24,336 bases of DNA, taken from the IMG/VR virus record IMGVR_UViG_3300009108_000054, positions 1-24,336 of that record; one strand, 5' to 3'. A program made the translations under genes and the position numbers. Shown here piece after piece: positions 1 to 8,843 of this stretch (position 1 is the first letter of the stretch; each line of letters begins with the position of its first letter). Below the pieces are notes generated by a model that was given only the letters and a program-made list of their open reading frames with translations, did no database searches and was not told where the DNA came from. Origin of the DNA: a virus.

Positions 1-10
1 GATGTGCTAT
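1..10. repeat. Terminal direct repeat, left copy
   Basis: The ten bases GATGTGCTAT open the window and also close it (24327-24336). When the two copies are merged, the minus-strand frame of the fibre gene stays open across the junction. The fragments then add to exactly 876 codons including stop. I infer a circular or circularly permuted genome of 24,326 bp. Ten bases is short, so a false join inside repetitive fibre sequence is possible. Confidence 0.75.
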
Positions 11-2066
11 CTCCGATATATTGTCCACCAGCATTAAGAGTTAAATGTCCTGCACCAGTTAATTGCATTCTTTCTACATAACTACCATTGCTCTCTAATC
101 TATATCCCCAAGAATGTTGCCCATCTGAAGCATTTGATGATGAATGGAAATAAGATAATTCTCTACTTGTTCCTGACATATCTATACCTAATCCATTTCT
201 TATAGATGCAGCATTACAATATACATAAAATTTTTCTCCACCATCAGGACCTAAGTCTAATCTTGCTAATGGAGAGTTAGTTCCTACTCCAATACCAACT
301 TTACCACCACCATCTTGTAAAACAAGATCACCCCAAGCAACACCAGGATTTAAAGTATTAATTACTGATTTATGATTAGTTACATCATAACCAAATCTTA
401 ATCCCTTATCGGTATCTGCACTATTATGGAAAATAACATGTTGAGAGTCATCATCTCTATTTGTCAAATTAGGTAATTGAACTGATAATACTCCTTGTGG
501 AGATTCAGTTCCAATTCCGACATATCCATTAGATTTTTGTATAGTCATTACATTAGCAGAATTACCATAAGAATACACTTGTAATTTATCAGTTGAACCA
601 CGATACCTAATTTGCATATCTGAAGTTCCTGAAGTATTAAAATCTAATCCTGGATCGGCTGAGTTTCCATCTAATCTAATTACAGCTTCTCCATATAAAG
701 TAAGTTGTCTGCCAGGACCATTTGTTCCTATACCGACTCTTGAAGTTCCAGCATCACAGAAGAATAAATCATCAATAGTATCACTTTCAACTCTAAAATT
801 AGTATCTACTTGACTATCATTAACAACAACCTCTCCATTGCCCTCGTGTAGTCGTAACATATTTCTACCACCAATGTAGAACATTACATTGTCAGCACTT
901 TCTTCATAGATGTAAGTATTACCACCACCATCTAAGAATAATTTTTTAGCAGCTTTCAATCTTGTGTCTTGTAGTAAATCAATAGCAGTAGCACCACCAT
1001 CAATAACCATATAGTTAGTAACACCACCAGAACCATCGTCACTTCTAAATATAATATCTTGGTCATCAGCATGATTATCTATATATAAATGACCCTCATA
1101 AGTGCCTATCCAAGAATAGGTAGCTTTATGTCCAATTTGAAACTTATCTCCAGCACCAAATAGAGCTAATGAATTATCAGGTAATCTTAAATGTGTTCCA
1201 TCAAAAGTAAGATTGGCTTCTCCATTAATGGCTGAACCACTACTTGCAGTCATTACTCTATTGTTAGAACCATTTTCAATATAAGGTATTCTTCTCCAAG
1301 CTTTCCAACTTGAACTATCAGTTCTAACACGCATATAAAAATCTGTTCCATTATAATGAGCACCTTGTTGGAATACTGATGCACTACCACCGACATAAGC
1401 ACTTGACATAAATGCACTTGCACCAGTATAGCTTAAATCATAAACTCCATTTGTTGCAACTCTTGTTTCTACATGAGCATCATCAAAAGGATTAGAATCA
1501 GAACCATCAGAAGTTGTTGTAACATTAATAGTTCCTAAATCTTGAAATACACTACTATCTACATTTAAAGTAACAGCACCACTTGTACCACCACCACTTA
1601 AGCCTGTTCCAGCAGTTACGCCTGTAATATCTCCTGTTTGTGTAGCATAGCCATAACTCTCAATTTTTTCTTTAATAGCTCCCGAAGACATTAAATGATC
1701 ATCAGCATCAACAAATTCAGAACCAATATCAATGTCATTAAATGAATGTCCACCAAGAGTTATTGAACCTGGAGTAATTGATGATGTTGTAGTTAATGCA
1801 CCTGTTACTGCTAATGTGCTTCCATCAAAAGTAAGGTTGGATTCGCCATTAAGCGTGGTAGATCCACTCGCAGTTACGAGTCTATTATCTGAAAAGTTTG
1901 CAACTGAAGTTACAGCACCTGAAGCAGAACCGCCTATTGCTGTAATAGTTCCTGAATCGTTAATATAGAGAGTATCTGAACCTCTATCGAATGCAAGTTC
2001 TCTATCTACAGTATTGCTTGTAGTAGGTGTTCCACTACCTGCTTTAATTTTGATAGTGTTAGCCAT
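1..2066 (-). CDS. Tail fibre protein, N-terminal part (runs off the left edge)
   Basis: Open for 688 codons from ATG at 2066 (upstream AGGGATAA) to the window edge with no stop. It begins MANTIKIKAGSGTP and continues with an ELAFDRGSDTLYIND segment, an N-terminus paralogous to that of the next fibre upstream (2080-2991). The body is beta-rich, full of G, S, T and N. It has internal repeats: two NGExNLTFDGxxL units and three VGIG-T-xxP units (RVGIGTNGP, GYVGIGTESP, KVGIGVGTNSP). Such modules are typical of phage fibre shafts; the receptor is unknown. If the genome is circular, the protein continues into the fragment at 24336-23765, for 875 residues in total. It is the last gene of the minus-strand structural operon. 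The receptor-binding role is inferred from composition and position. Confidence 0.85.
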   Translation of the reverse strand, partial: MANTIKIKAGSGTPTTSNTVDRELAFDRGSDTLYINDSGTITAIGGSASGAVTSVANFSDNRLVTASGSTTLNGESNLTFDGSTLAVTGALTTTSSITPGSITLGGHSFNDIDIGSEFVDADDHLMSSGAIKEKIESYGYATQTGDITGVTAGTGLSGGGTSGAVTLNVDSSVFQDLGTINVTTTSDGSDSNPFDDAHVETRVATNGVYDLSYTGASAFMSSAYVGGSASVFQQGAHYNGTDFYMRVRTDSSSWKAWRRIPYIENGSNNRVMTASSGSAINGEANLTFDGTHLRLPDNSLALFGAGDKFQIGHKATYSWIGTYEGHLYIDNHADDQDIIFRSDDGSGGVTNYMVIDGGATAIDLLQDTRLKAAKKLFLDGGGNTYIYEESADNVMFYIGGRNMLRLHEGNGEVVVNDSQVDTNFRVESDTIDDLFFCDAGTSRVGIGTNGPGRQLTLYGEAVIRLDGNSADPGLDFNTSGTSDMQIRYRGSTDKLQVYSYGNSANVMTIQKSNGYVGIGTESPQGVLSVQLPNLTNRDDDSQHVIFHNSADTDKGLRFGYDVTNHKSVINTLNPGVAWGDLVLQDGGGKVGIGVGTNSPLARLDLGPDGGEKFYVYCNAASIRNGLGIDMSGTSRELSYFHSSSNASDGQHSWGYRLESNGSYVERMQLTGAGHLTLNAGGQYIGDST

Positions 2067-2079
2067 GCGTTATCCCTTA

Positions 2080-2991
2080 TTAATATGTTCCGCCATCAAA
2101 AGTAGTATTTGTAAAACCACCTGTGATTGTTGCTGTGCTTGATACTGCTAAAGTTCCAGTTACTTCTAATGGTTTATTCATTTCCCATTGAGTTCCTGTA
2201 TGATCATATATGATTGTTGCACTTGCACCTGCTACTGTTAGTCCAGCTCCATCGGCTGCTGCTGAATCTGCTGCTCCACTAGCACATGTAATATTTAAAT
2301 CCTCTACACTTAAGGTAGAAGTATTTAATGTAGTAGTATCTCCACTTACAATAAAATTTCCACCTACTGTAAAGTTTCCTACTGTGCTACAATTACCTGC
2401 AAGAGCTATATTGTCTGCAATTTTATCAGCAGTAACTTGATCATCCCCGATATGAGCTGTATCAATAGAACCATTTACTAGTTCTGAACTATCAACAGAA
2501 TTAGCTGCTAACGCAGTTGAATCAACCGATCCTGGAGCATAATGTTCTGCATCAATCGAATCTGCTGCTATATGTTCACTATCAATAGCATCATCTGCTA
2601 TCTTAGCTCCTGTTACTGCATCATTTGCTAGTTCTGCTGTAGCAACACCTAAATCTTTAATCGTTACTGCACCACTTGATACTGCAAAATTATCAGAATG
2701 GAATGATGCTACACCTTTTGCTGATGTAGTTGCATTCACTCCTGCCAATGTTAAAGTATTATCGGTATTTCCACTACCCAATGTTCCTGAAAGTCCTGTA
2801 GATCCGGTTATTGTTAAGTCTGCTAAAGAACTAATATGGAATGCTTCTACTGTTCCACCGCCATCTGTTTGTTTACCAATAAATAGCTTTGAACTTCCAT
2901 TATTCCATGCCGCTTCGCCATAAGCTAAACTACTTGGATTTCCTGTAGCACTATATGTCGCACTTCTTTTTACTTTTAATGTATTCGCCAT
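2080..2991 (-). CDS. Fibre-like structural protein with degenerate ID/EH repeats
   Basis: 303 residues from ATG at 2991 (AAGGATAAATT upstream). The N-terminus MANTLKVKRSATYSATGNP, followed by LAYGEAAWNNGSSKLFIGK, matches the start of the downstream fibre in pattern, which suggests a shared virion-anchoring module. Residues about 115-195 are short degenerate repeats such as AIADDAIDSEHIAADSIDAE, ending in VTADKIADN. These are a common feature of marine phage fibre and tail proteins. The C-terminal third is beta-rich (VGGNFIVSGDTTT, LEVTGTLAVSSTATITGG). It lies 13 bases upstream of the next fibre and 9 bases after the preceding gene, so all three are probably one transcript. The structural role is inferred; an enzymatic activity is not suggested. 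Confidence 0.75.
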   Translation of the reverse strand: MANTLKVKRSATYSATGNPSSLAYGEAAWNNGSSKLFIGKQTDGGGTVEAFHISSLADLTITGSTGLSGTLGSGNTDNTLTLAGVNATTSAKGVASFHSDNFAVSSGAVTIKDLGVATAELANDAVTGAKIADDAIDSEHIAADSIDAEHYAPGSVDSTALAANSVDSSELVNGSIDTAHIGDDQVTADKIADNIALAGNCSTVGNFTVGGNFIVSGDTTTLNTSTLSVEDLNITCASGAADSAAADGAGLTVAGASATIIYDHTGTQWEMNKPLEVTGTLAVSSTATITGGFTNTTFDGGTY

Positions 2992-3000
2992 AATTTATCC

Positions 3001-3279
3001 TTATATAAATGTTCCCCCATCAAGGGTTTTATTACTTAATGATTGACTTGAAGCGACATCAACGATGTCATCACTATTCGTTCCTCCGACTGTTTTATCA
3101 TCTAACTGATTTAATTCTGATGTAGTTACAGTTAATCCATCTGTTTTATTGAGTTCTGCTGTAGTAGCAGTAACTCCATCTAAGATGTTTAGCTCAGCGG
3201 AAGAAGATGTAGTAGCAGATATTTTTGTAATAGCTGCGTCTATATCTAACCCGCTATGTGCTGATGTATAATTAGCCAT
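3001..3279 (-). CDS. Small repeat protein, probable tail or fibre component
   Basis: 92 residues from ATG at 3279 with AGGAGA upstream. The centre is a triple repeat with consensus T-x-x-ELN-x-x-DG-x-T (AELNILDGVT, AELNKTDGLT, SELNQLDDKT). This unit recurs in phage fibre proteins. The protein ends SLSNKTLDGGTFI, and the neighbouring fibre ends in the similar FTNTTFDGGTY. The shared ending suggests both are truncated forms of longer fibres, or that this C-terminal motif fits into a common partner. It sits just after the capsid gene and its hairpin, in the structural operon. Confidence 0.65.
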   Translation of the reverse strand: MANYTSAHSGLDIDAAITKISATTSSSAELNILDGVTATTAELNKTDGLTVTTSELNQLDDKTVGGTNSDDIVDVASSQSLSNKTLDGGTFI

Positions 3280-3294
3280 ATTCTCTCCTATTAG

Positions 3295-3322
3295 TTAAGG
3301 GGGTATATTTCAACCCCCTTAA
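3295..3322 (-). terminator. GC-rich hairpin after the major capsid gene
   Basis: A perfect 10-bp inverted repeat, TTAAGGGGGT and ACCCCCTTAA, with an 8-base loop, sits 11 bases after the capsid stop and before the ribosome site of the next gene. No U-tract follows on the transcribed strand. It is therefore more likely a partial terminator, or an mRNA-stabilising hairpin that raises capsid expression relative to the fibre genes, than a full stop. Confidence 0.55.
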
Positions 3323-3333
3323 TTTCCTATGAT

Positions 3334-4197
3334 TTAAGGATTATTAAAATTAACAATCGCACAAGCTGTGCTTGAAGCTGCATGTGATAAACAAGCTCCA
3401 AACAAAGTATCTGCTACGACTGAAGTTGATAAATAATCCAGATCATAATTTGACTGCACTCTAGGAGCGATTTGTTGAGCATAATAAACTGCTTCTCTCT
3501 TAAAGATTGAAGCACTCTCATCTCCTGTGCCACCATCATCATCCCAATCAACAGAAGGATAAATGTTCAAGCCATAAGCTTGCATTATTCTACCGCTAAC
3601 TTTAGGATTTTCTGCATCTCCTCTTACATTAGCTTCTGAAAAGTCGCCAAGTGAAAGTAGAGACATATAACCCGCTGGAGAGCAATACAAGTTTGATCCC
3701 CCATCTGCGTAGTCATGTCCTGCATCAAGAAACTTTTGTAAACCAGTTCTCAATAATGCAGTCGTGAAGGTGTTATCAGCACTCAAGGTTACATCATTTC
3801 CGGTGTGTCCTTGAATGGTAAGAGCTAAGTAATTTTCAATTTTCTTAGCCAAAGCGTATCCCATTGATCTTGCATACGCGTTAAATAAATCGCAACTCTC
3901 TTGAACCTTAACGATATCTTCGATTCGTTTCGCTTCATAGTGATGCTGATCTACTGTTAGATCCACTTTCCCATCGGTATTTGCAGAATAAGTTACTGCG
4001 GTGTCTGCTGATTTAGCAGCTGCAGTTTCTTCTGTTACCTTAGGAATGTGTAATATGTCGCCACCACCGGCTAACATGGATGAGAAGTCAGTTACTTGAT
4101 TTCTAATCTGAAAGCGTCTTTCAGCATAATCAAGAATGGCATCTCGCCACATCTCCGGAATAAAATTTGCGGCGGTTGTTACTGTTACATTTGCCAT
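3334..4197 (-). CDS. Major capsid protein
   Basis: 287 residues from ATG at 4197, preceded by AGGGGAA at good spacing. It begins MANVTVTTAANFIPEMWRDA, and residues 45-55 read LAGGGDILHIPKV. This pattern is seen in phage coat proteins of the HK97-fold, P22-like and related classes. The length fits a shell protein without a long N-terminal delta domain, and a separate scaffold gene lies immediately upstream (4222-4761). That scaffold-coat order is standard for tailed phages. No membrane segment or signal peptide is present. The fold is an inference from pattern and context. Confidence 0.85.
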   Translation of the reverse strand: MANVTVTTAANFIPEMWRDAILDYAERRFQIRNQVTDFSSMLAGGGDILHIPKVTEETAAAKSADTAVTYSANTDGKVDLTVDQHHYEAKRIEDIVKVQESCDLFNAYARSMGYALAKKIENYLALTIQGHTGNDVTLSADNTFTTALLRTGLQKFLDAGHDYADGGSNLYCSPAGYMSLLSLGDFSEANVRGDAENPKVSGRIMQAYGLNIYPSVDWDDDGGTGDESASIFKREAVYYAQQIAPRVQSNYDLDYLSTSVVADTLFGACLSHAASSTACAIVNFNNP

Positions 4198-4221
4198 AAT
4201 ATTCCCCTAATATTAAAATTT

Positions 4222-4761
4222 TTAACTTTTAGTATAAGAGCTAACTACATCCTGCCAATTTTTTCTTTGATCATCATTTGAAAGTTCCTTAAATGGATTT
4301 TCAGGTAAATTCTTTCTTTGTAGCCCCGCTTCTGAACTTTTTAAGTTCTTCTTTGCGACTTCAGAAAAATCATCTACCACATTTCTAAGTGTTGATAAAT
4401 CGACTTCTTTGTATTTATCTCTTTTATCTTCAGGCAACTGATCTAACAAACGATTTTTCTCGCCTGCTACATAGCTGTTAAGTTCTTCTTTAGTGGAATT
4501 TAATTCTTCCCCTAAGTTAGTGGACTTATTTCGTTCCTCAGCAAGCAAAGTTTTAAATTCGCCTTCTTCTTCCAGCTTCTTTGCTCTTGCCTGTTCTGCG
4601 TCAGTTTTAAAAGTAGTTATTTCGTTGCGAAGTTCATTTCGCTCTTTAATAACCTCATTAAACCTGCTTATCGGAACTGCGTTATCTTTTTCTACGACTT
4701 TAGTGTCTTGAGCTTCTTTTACGCCTTGCTCTTGGGCTTCAACTTTTACATCTTCTGACAT
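4222..4761 (-). CDS. Scaffolding protein
   Basis: 179 residues from ATG at 4761 with AAAAGGAGTT upstream. It is highly charged and rich in E, K and D. Residues about 30-105 form a predicted long coiled coil (SRFNEVIKERNELRNEITTF onward), and the acidic N-terminus has few hydrophobic residues. It lies directly upstream of the coat gene, 24 bases away. A coiled-coil, acidic, 150-200 residue protein in this position is the classic internal scaffold that directs procapsid assembly and then leaves. No protease gene is seen nearby, so it may exit intact. Confidence 0.8.
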   Translation of the reverse strand: MSEDVKVEAQEQGVKEAQDTKVVEKDNAVPISRFNEVIKERNELRNEITTFKTDAEQARAKKLEEEGEFKTLLAEERNKSTNLGEELNSTKEELNSYVAGEKNRLLDQLPEDKRDKYKEVDLSTLRNVVDDFSEVAKKNLKSSEAGLQRKNLPENPFKELSNDDQRKNWQDVVSSYTKS

Positions 4762-4827
4762 TTTAACTCCTTTTGTGGATATTTAATATATATAATGTAA
4801 ATTATACTATGCAATTTTACAACTTTT
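4762..4827. promoter_or_regulatory. Divergent promoter region between scaffold and terminase genes
   Basis: Only 66 bases separate two head-to-head operons. The stretch 4781-4810 is almost pure A/T and holds TATAAT (4791-4796) and TATACT (4803-4808) on the plus strand, with similar boxes on the minus strand. Clear -35 boxes at 17-base spacing are lacking. Transcription must start here in both directions, but the exact promoters are not resolved. Confidence 0.4.
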
Positions 4828-6147
4828 ATGGATAAAATTCCAAAAGAATATCAATTTAAAAAGAAATGGTTTGAATACATGGGGTATGAACCACATCATG
4901 GGCAAGAACGAATGCACTATCCCGAAAATAAAAACGCTTCTTTTTTCGTGAATATTTGTGGAAGGCGATATGGAAAAACTACAGCAGCATATCGTGAAGC
5001 AGAATATTATGCGGCTCAACCGAATAAAAAGATTTGGTTAGTTGGGTTATCCTATAAAAAATCACGATTAATGTTTCGTGAAGTTTTTAAAAACATGGTT
5101 AAGGGAAATACAAAAGATATAGTTGCAGCATCTGAAAAGGAACAGTATATAAGGTTTGCTTGGGGAAGCACAGTAGAAGGAATGTCAGCAGATAATCCTT
5201 CTTCATTGCTTGGGGAAGGGTTAGACTTAGTTATTATTGACGAAGCAAGTAGAATGCCAAGAAAAATATGGGATATGTATTTATCTCCAACCTTGTCTGA
5301 TAAAAAAGGGAAAGCTATCTTTATTACTACTCCTAATGGATATAATTGGATCTATGATCTATATGTATTGGGAAAAACAGATCCTAAGTGGTATTCTACA
5401 TCGTCTCCAAGCTGGGAAAATCATCACGCATTTCCTAAAGGAGAAGATGATGAATTTCTACTAGAAAGAAAACGAAATATGTCTAAAGAGTTATTTGATC
5501 AAGAGTATGGAGCTATGTTTGCTTCATTTGCTGGAAAGGTTTATCCTTTTGATAGGAAATTAGATGTTAAGAAGGTTAAATATCAACCACATCTACCAAC
5601 TTATTGCACGATTGACTTTGGGTATAGAATGCCTGCTGCATTATTTCTACAAACTTATAGACATAATGGGGTATGGCATATTAATATTATAGATGAAATA
5701 ATACATAAAAAGAATGTTCCAACAGAACAATTTATTAATATGATTTTAGAGAAGAAATATCCTATATTGCAATACTTTGGAGATCCGGCAGGATATAATG
5801 TTCAAGGACAAACCGGTATGGGAGATATAGAAATCTTTAAAAAGTCCGGAATTAATGTTAGATTTAGGACTGATAAAGCAAGTAGGAGCATAGCTTCTTC
5901 AGTTAGTTATGTAAGAGGATTTTTTGAAACTGCTTCAGGGGAAAGAAAAGTAAGTGTTTCTCAAAAGTGTGAAGGTATTATAGAAGATTTTGAAAATTAT
6001 AGATACCCTGAAGAAGTAGAAGGAAGAAGCCTATCAAATGATCCAATTAAAGATGGCTACTACGAGCATGGTTGCGATGCGTTTAGATATTTTATAACAA
6101 ATCGTTTTCCAATGAAAAATAATAAATTAATAAGGATAGCAAGATGA
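4828..6147 (+). CDS. terL: Terminase large subunit (packaging ATPase and nuclease)
   Basis: 439 residues. The N-terminal ATPase has Walker A GRRYGKTT at residues 45-52, Walker B LDLVIIDEA with D138/E139, and the coupling motif TTPNG at 167-171. The C-terminal RNase H-like nuclease has D263 (TIDFGYRMPA), D319 (YFGDPAG) and D417 (HGCDAFRYF) as the probable metal-binding acids. All motor and nuclease residues are intact, and the length is normal for the family. ATG at 4828 has no obvious Shine-Dalgarno sequence and sits in an AT-rich leader, unlike most genes here. Its stop overlaps the portal start (ATGA). It pumps DNA into the procapsid and cuts it at the end of packaging. Confidence 0.95.
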   Translation: MDKIPKEYQFKKKWFEYMGYEPHHGQERMHYPENKNASFFVNICGRRYGKTTAAYREAEYYAAQPNKKIWLVGLSYKKSRLMFREVFKNMVKGNTKDIVAASEKEQYIRFAWGSTVEGMSADNPSSLLGEGLDLVIIDEASRMPRKIWDMYLSPTLSDKKGKAIFITTPNGYNWIYDLYVLGKTDPKWYSTSSPSWENHHAFPKGEDDEFLLERKRNMSKELFDQEYGAMFASFAGKVYPFDRKLDVKKVKYQPHLPTYCTIDFGYRMPAALFLQTYRHNGVWHINIIDEIIHKKNVPTEQFINMILEKKYPILQYFGDPAGYNVQGQTGMGDIEIFKKSGINVRFRTDKASRSIASSVSYVRGFFETASGERKVSVSQKCEGIIEDFENYRYPEEVEGRSLSNDPIKDGYYEHGCDAFRYFITNRFPMKNNKLIRIAR

Positions 6148-7496
6148 GAACACCGGAAGAAATTATAAAACACTCGCTCAAAGAATTTAAATTACAAAGA
6201 ATATCATCAAAGAGAGACGAGGTAATCAAATTTTTAGACTATTACACAGGCACGCAAACAGAAAAATATATTACAAAATTTTTTAACACAGATGCTTTTA
6301 GGGAAATTCCTCACTATCAAGCAAATATAACTAAAAAATTCATCAATAAGATGTCAAGACTCTATACAGTAGGAGCAAAAAGAAGCGTAAAAGGAGTTTA
6401 CGAGAAATTAACAGCAAAAAAGAATGTTAAAATGAAACATATTGAAAAAATGACAAAATTGCTTGGAACAATAGCTGTTGGAGTGTTTTTTGACGAAAAA
6501 AACGACAAACAAACATTTAAATATGTTCCTGTTTATTATTTTATGCCATTTTTTGACGATGATGATACATTTTCGCCTTCTGCGATCACTTATCCTAACT
6601 TTATGCCTGTAGATGACGCTTACAACACAACAAAAATGACTTATTCTTACTATGATAAGAATAGGCACATAAAATACGATCAAGATGGAGTAATTCTAGA
6701 AGAAGTTATAAATGAAAGCGGAGTTTTTCCTTTTTCGTTCTTTCATAGAGAAGAACAGATAGATAGTTTCTTTGTTGAAGGAGCAAATGATGTTATTTCT
6801 GCTAATGAACACATAAATATCACTATGACTGAAATGCAATTAGGATTAAGATACCAAATGTTTGGACAACCTGTTGCTTCTGGCATTATTGCTGATCAAA
6901 ATGTGGCAAGAGCAGGATCAAATGAGATTTTAATGCTTGGAGAGAATGGAAATTTTGATATTGTGTCTCCAAAAGGCAATATTGATGCTGTTATTGAGAA
7001 TATTAAGCTACAATTAGAGCTTGTAGCACTAAATAACCACTTATATATCACTTTTTCTGACACAGGAGGAGAAGTTCCTTCAGGAATTGCTCTAAAAATT
7101 AAAGATGTTGAAAGAATGGAAGATTATCAAGACGATAAAGAGATGTTTAGAGAGTTTGAGCACAAATTATACGAAATTGAGCACCAAATAGCGTCTTTTA
7201 ACGAAATTAATCTCCCAGATCCTGATAAATTTAAGATTGATTTCCATGATGTAGATTATCCAATGACTACTCAAGATACAATCATGCAACACAATTTTGA
7301 TTTACAGCACAATTTGACTACTCAAGCTCATATTTTTATAAAATCCAATAGAGATTTGACTTTAAAGGATGCAATTAAGCAAATTAATGAGAATAAAAAG
7401 ATCAACGATGAATTAATCGAATCAAAACAACCGATCCAGGAAGAAAAAGAAGAAAAACCTGATATAGTTACGCCAGAAGAAGAAGATGAAGCTTAA
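6144..7496 (+). CDS. Portal protein
   Basis: 450 residues, starting inside the terminase stop (ATGA) as translationally coupled genes do. It shows the SPP1-like portal pattern. The N-terminal part has YYTGTQTEKYI and later FINKMSRLYTVGA, the centre has PFSFFHREEQ and NEHINITMTEMQ, and the region near 310-330 reads FSDTGGEVPSGIALKI. The C-terminus is very acidic (KEEKPDIVTPEEEDEA). It forms the dodecameric ring at the capsid vertex through which terminase loads DNA. Order and length match the terminase-portal pair of many phages. The typical head protease or minor head protein does not follow; the next gene is a morphogenesis protein. Confidence 0.88.
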   Translation: MRTPEEIIKHSLKEFKLQRISSKRDEVIKFLDYYTGTQTEKYITKFFNTDAFREIPHYQANITKKFINKMSRLYTVGAKRSVKGVYEKLTAKKNVKMKHIEKMTKLLGTIAVGVFFDEKNDKQTFKYVPVYYFMPFFDDDDTFSPSAITYPNFMPVDDAYNTTKMTYSYYDKNRHIKYDQDGVILEEVINESGVFPFSFFHREEQIDSFFVEGANDVISANEHINITMTEMQLGLRYQMFGQPVASGIIADQNVARAGSNEILMLGENGNFDIVSPKGNIDAVIENIKLQLELVALNNHLYITFSDTGGEVPSGIALKIKDVERMEDYQDDKEMFREFEHKLYEIEHQIASFNEINLPDPDKFKIDFHDVDYPMTTQDTIMQHNFDLQHNLTTQAHIFIKSNRDLTLKDAIKQINENKKINDELIESKQPIQEEKEEKPDIVTPEEEDEA

Positions 7497-8088
7497 TCTC
7501 ACGATTGACTTCGATTTTGATCCTCTAAAAAAGGATTTGAAGTCTTTAATGGTTGAAAGAATGAACCGAGATATGGTTGAAGTTGATAAAATGATTAAGA
7601 AAGGATTAAAACAAGGCATTAGCCCTGTAAACAATGCTCGATTTCAACCAATTACAGATGTTACAAAAGAAGTTAGAAAAATAAGACGCAGAACTCGAGG
7701 ATCAAAAGCAAAACCGCTTGTATCTACAGGAAGAATGGGAAAACTAAAGATGAAAAAGGTAAAAAAGCAGGGAGACTTGTCTTTTTATGGCTGGATTGCA
7801 ATGGGAGCAGATTATGGACAGTATCATCTTGAAGATAGAATCACACAAACAAACTTTGTAGCTGTTGGAAGAACAAGAAAGGGTAAAAAACAAGGATCTA
7901 AGAAAAATCCTAAAGGAAAATTCTATAAAGTAAAAGGAAAGAAAGTTCCTGCTCGTCTATGGTTTGGAGTTCCTCAGAAATTTTCAGAAAAAAAGAATTT
8001 TGATAGATTTATGCGACAAATCAATCGTAAATTAAAACAAGGCAAAAAGATTATAAACCAACCTATGGGAAGTATTAAGCTTGGATAA
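7486..8088 (+). CDS. Virion morphogenesis protein (gpG/HK97 gp10-like)
   Basis: 200 residues, very basic, overlapping the portal end by 11 bases. The order of features fits phage virion-morphogenesis and tail-completion proteins: FQPITDVTKEV near residue 55, KPLVSTGRMGKLKM around 77-90, GWIAMGADYGQYHLE around 100-115, and VPARLWFGVP near 155-165. The usual family signature is a P-L-x-x-TG-x-L motif followed by a GxxxxYAxxHE-like segment and an R-x-FLG-like segment, and all three counterparts are visible. It would act at the head-tail joint. The basic insert at 125-150 (GKKQGSKKNPKGKF) is longer than usual. Confidence 0.65.
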   Translation: MKLNLTIDFDFDPLKKDLKSLMVERMNRDMVEVDKMIKKGLKQGISPVNNARFQPITDVTKEVRKIRRRTRGSKAKPLVSTGRMGKLKMKKVKKQGDLSFYGWIAMGADYGQYHLEDRITQTNFVAVGRTRKGKKQGSKKNPKGKFYKVKGKKVPARLWFGVPQKFSEKKNFDRFMRQINRKLKQGKKIINQPMGSIKLG

Positions 8089-8299
8089 GTATATTAAAAT
8101 ATTGGAACAAATTCTAAAAAAAGTAGAATCAATAGAAGAAATTGGAAAACAAAACAATCAATTAATAGGGTTTCTAATATCAGAAAGAACTCAATCTCCT
8201 TTTTCAACAAATAGATACAAGTCTGTATTATTAACAGCAGAAATGATCGATTATATGCAAATAAATAAAATTCCTATGGATTTTCTTGGAGATGCCTAG
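8081..8299 (+). CDS. Small coiled-coil protein, unknown function
   Basis: 72 residues from a TTG start at 8081, overlapping the previous stop. The first 35 residues form a likely coiled coil (ILEQILKKVESIEEIGKQNN). The rest contains TNRYKSVLLTAEMIDYMQIN, a tail that could be a small helical domain. It is the last gene of the plus-strand packaging operon, and its end overlaps the end of the convergent terminase small subunit gene by 26 bases. The TTG start and unusual overlap lower confidence, but the frame is open without low-complexity drift. No function is recognised. Confidence 0.5.
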   Translation: MDKYIKILEQILKKVESIEEIGKQNNQLIGFLISERTQSPFSTNRYKSVLLTAEMIDYMQINKIPMDFLGDA

Positions 8300-8843
8300 T
8301 TTCTAATGCTTCGAGTTGTTGTATCCACTCTTTTCTTCTTGTTTTCGTGTGTCTTCCTTTTCCTAAAGGCTTTAATCCAACCTTTTTTGCCCGAGAAAGT
8401 AATTTTTTGGATTTCAGTTTTTGTTTATTTAATACTTCTTTCTTGCTTAGTTTACTTTCCGGTAAGCTTGGTATCTCATCTATTGCGTCTATGATTTTTG
8501 AATCATCTATTTTTCTACTTCCCTCTAAAAATCTTTCAAATGGACTTTCTACTTTAACTTCTACATTCTTGATTAGCTTTCCTGAATGCTCTAGGATCAA
8601 TCTCCCTGCCTGAACATTTCCATTTTTTGCTTCCTTATACATTGCTTCTAATACAGATGGCAGTTTTGCCCCAAAGCTTTTCATGTAAGACTCGTATAGC
8701 GTTTCTATAAATTCTTTATCATTCATCCAATTTGAAATAGTATTGCGATGCACCCCTATCTCATCTGCCATTTCGCCGATTTTCATTTCAGGATTGTTTA
8801 TATAAACTGCTGCAAATTCTGTTTGTTTTTTATTCAGATTCAT
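8274..8843 (-). CDS. terS: Putative terminase small subunit (HTH)
   Basis: 189 residues from ATG at 8843. It begins MNLNKKQTEFAAVYINNPEM and continues with a helix-turn-helix (IGEMADEIGVHRNTISNWMN, about 22-41). A helical segment follows (SVLEAMYKEAKNGNVQAGRL) and then a basic tail. The N-terminal pattern (xxLTxKQxxFxxxY, HTH with R-x-T-x-x-x-W) is that of phBC6A51-type small terminases, which recognise the packaging site. The position is unusual: 2.1 kb after the large subunit and on the opposite strand, in an operon with the holin. A transcriptional regulator is the main alternative. Confidence 0.65.
   Translation of the reverse strand: MNLNKKQTEFAAVYINNPEMKIGEMADEIGVHRNTISNWMNDKEFIETLYESYMKSFGAKLPSVLEAMYKEAKNGNVQAGRLILEHSGKLIKNVEVKVESPFERFLEGSRKIDDSKIIDAIDEIPSLPESKLSKKEVLNKQKLKSKKLLSRAKKVGLKPLGKGRHTKTRRKEWIQQLEALETRHLQENP

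Noticed and set aside
2210-2440. Plus-strand frames across the fibre and capsid genes
   Set aside because: They are antisense shadows, without ribosome sites, of genes with clear starts on the minus strand.
2400-2650. Repeats in the fibre gene as a CRISPR array
   Set aside because: The repeats are degenerate, in frame and protein-level (ID/EH units), with no constant repeat and spacer structure.
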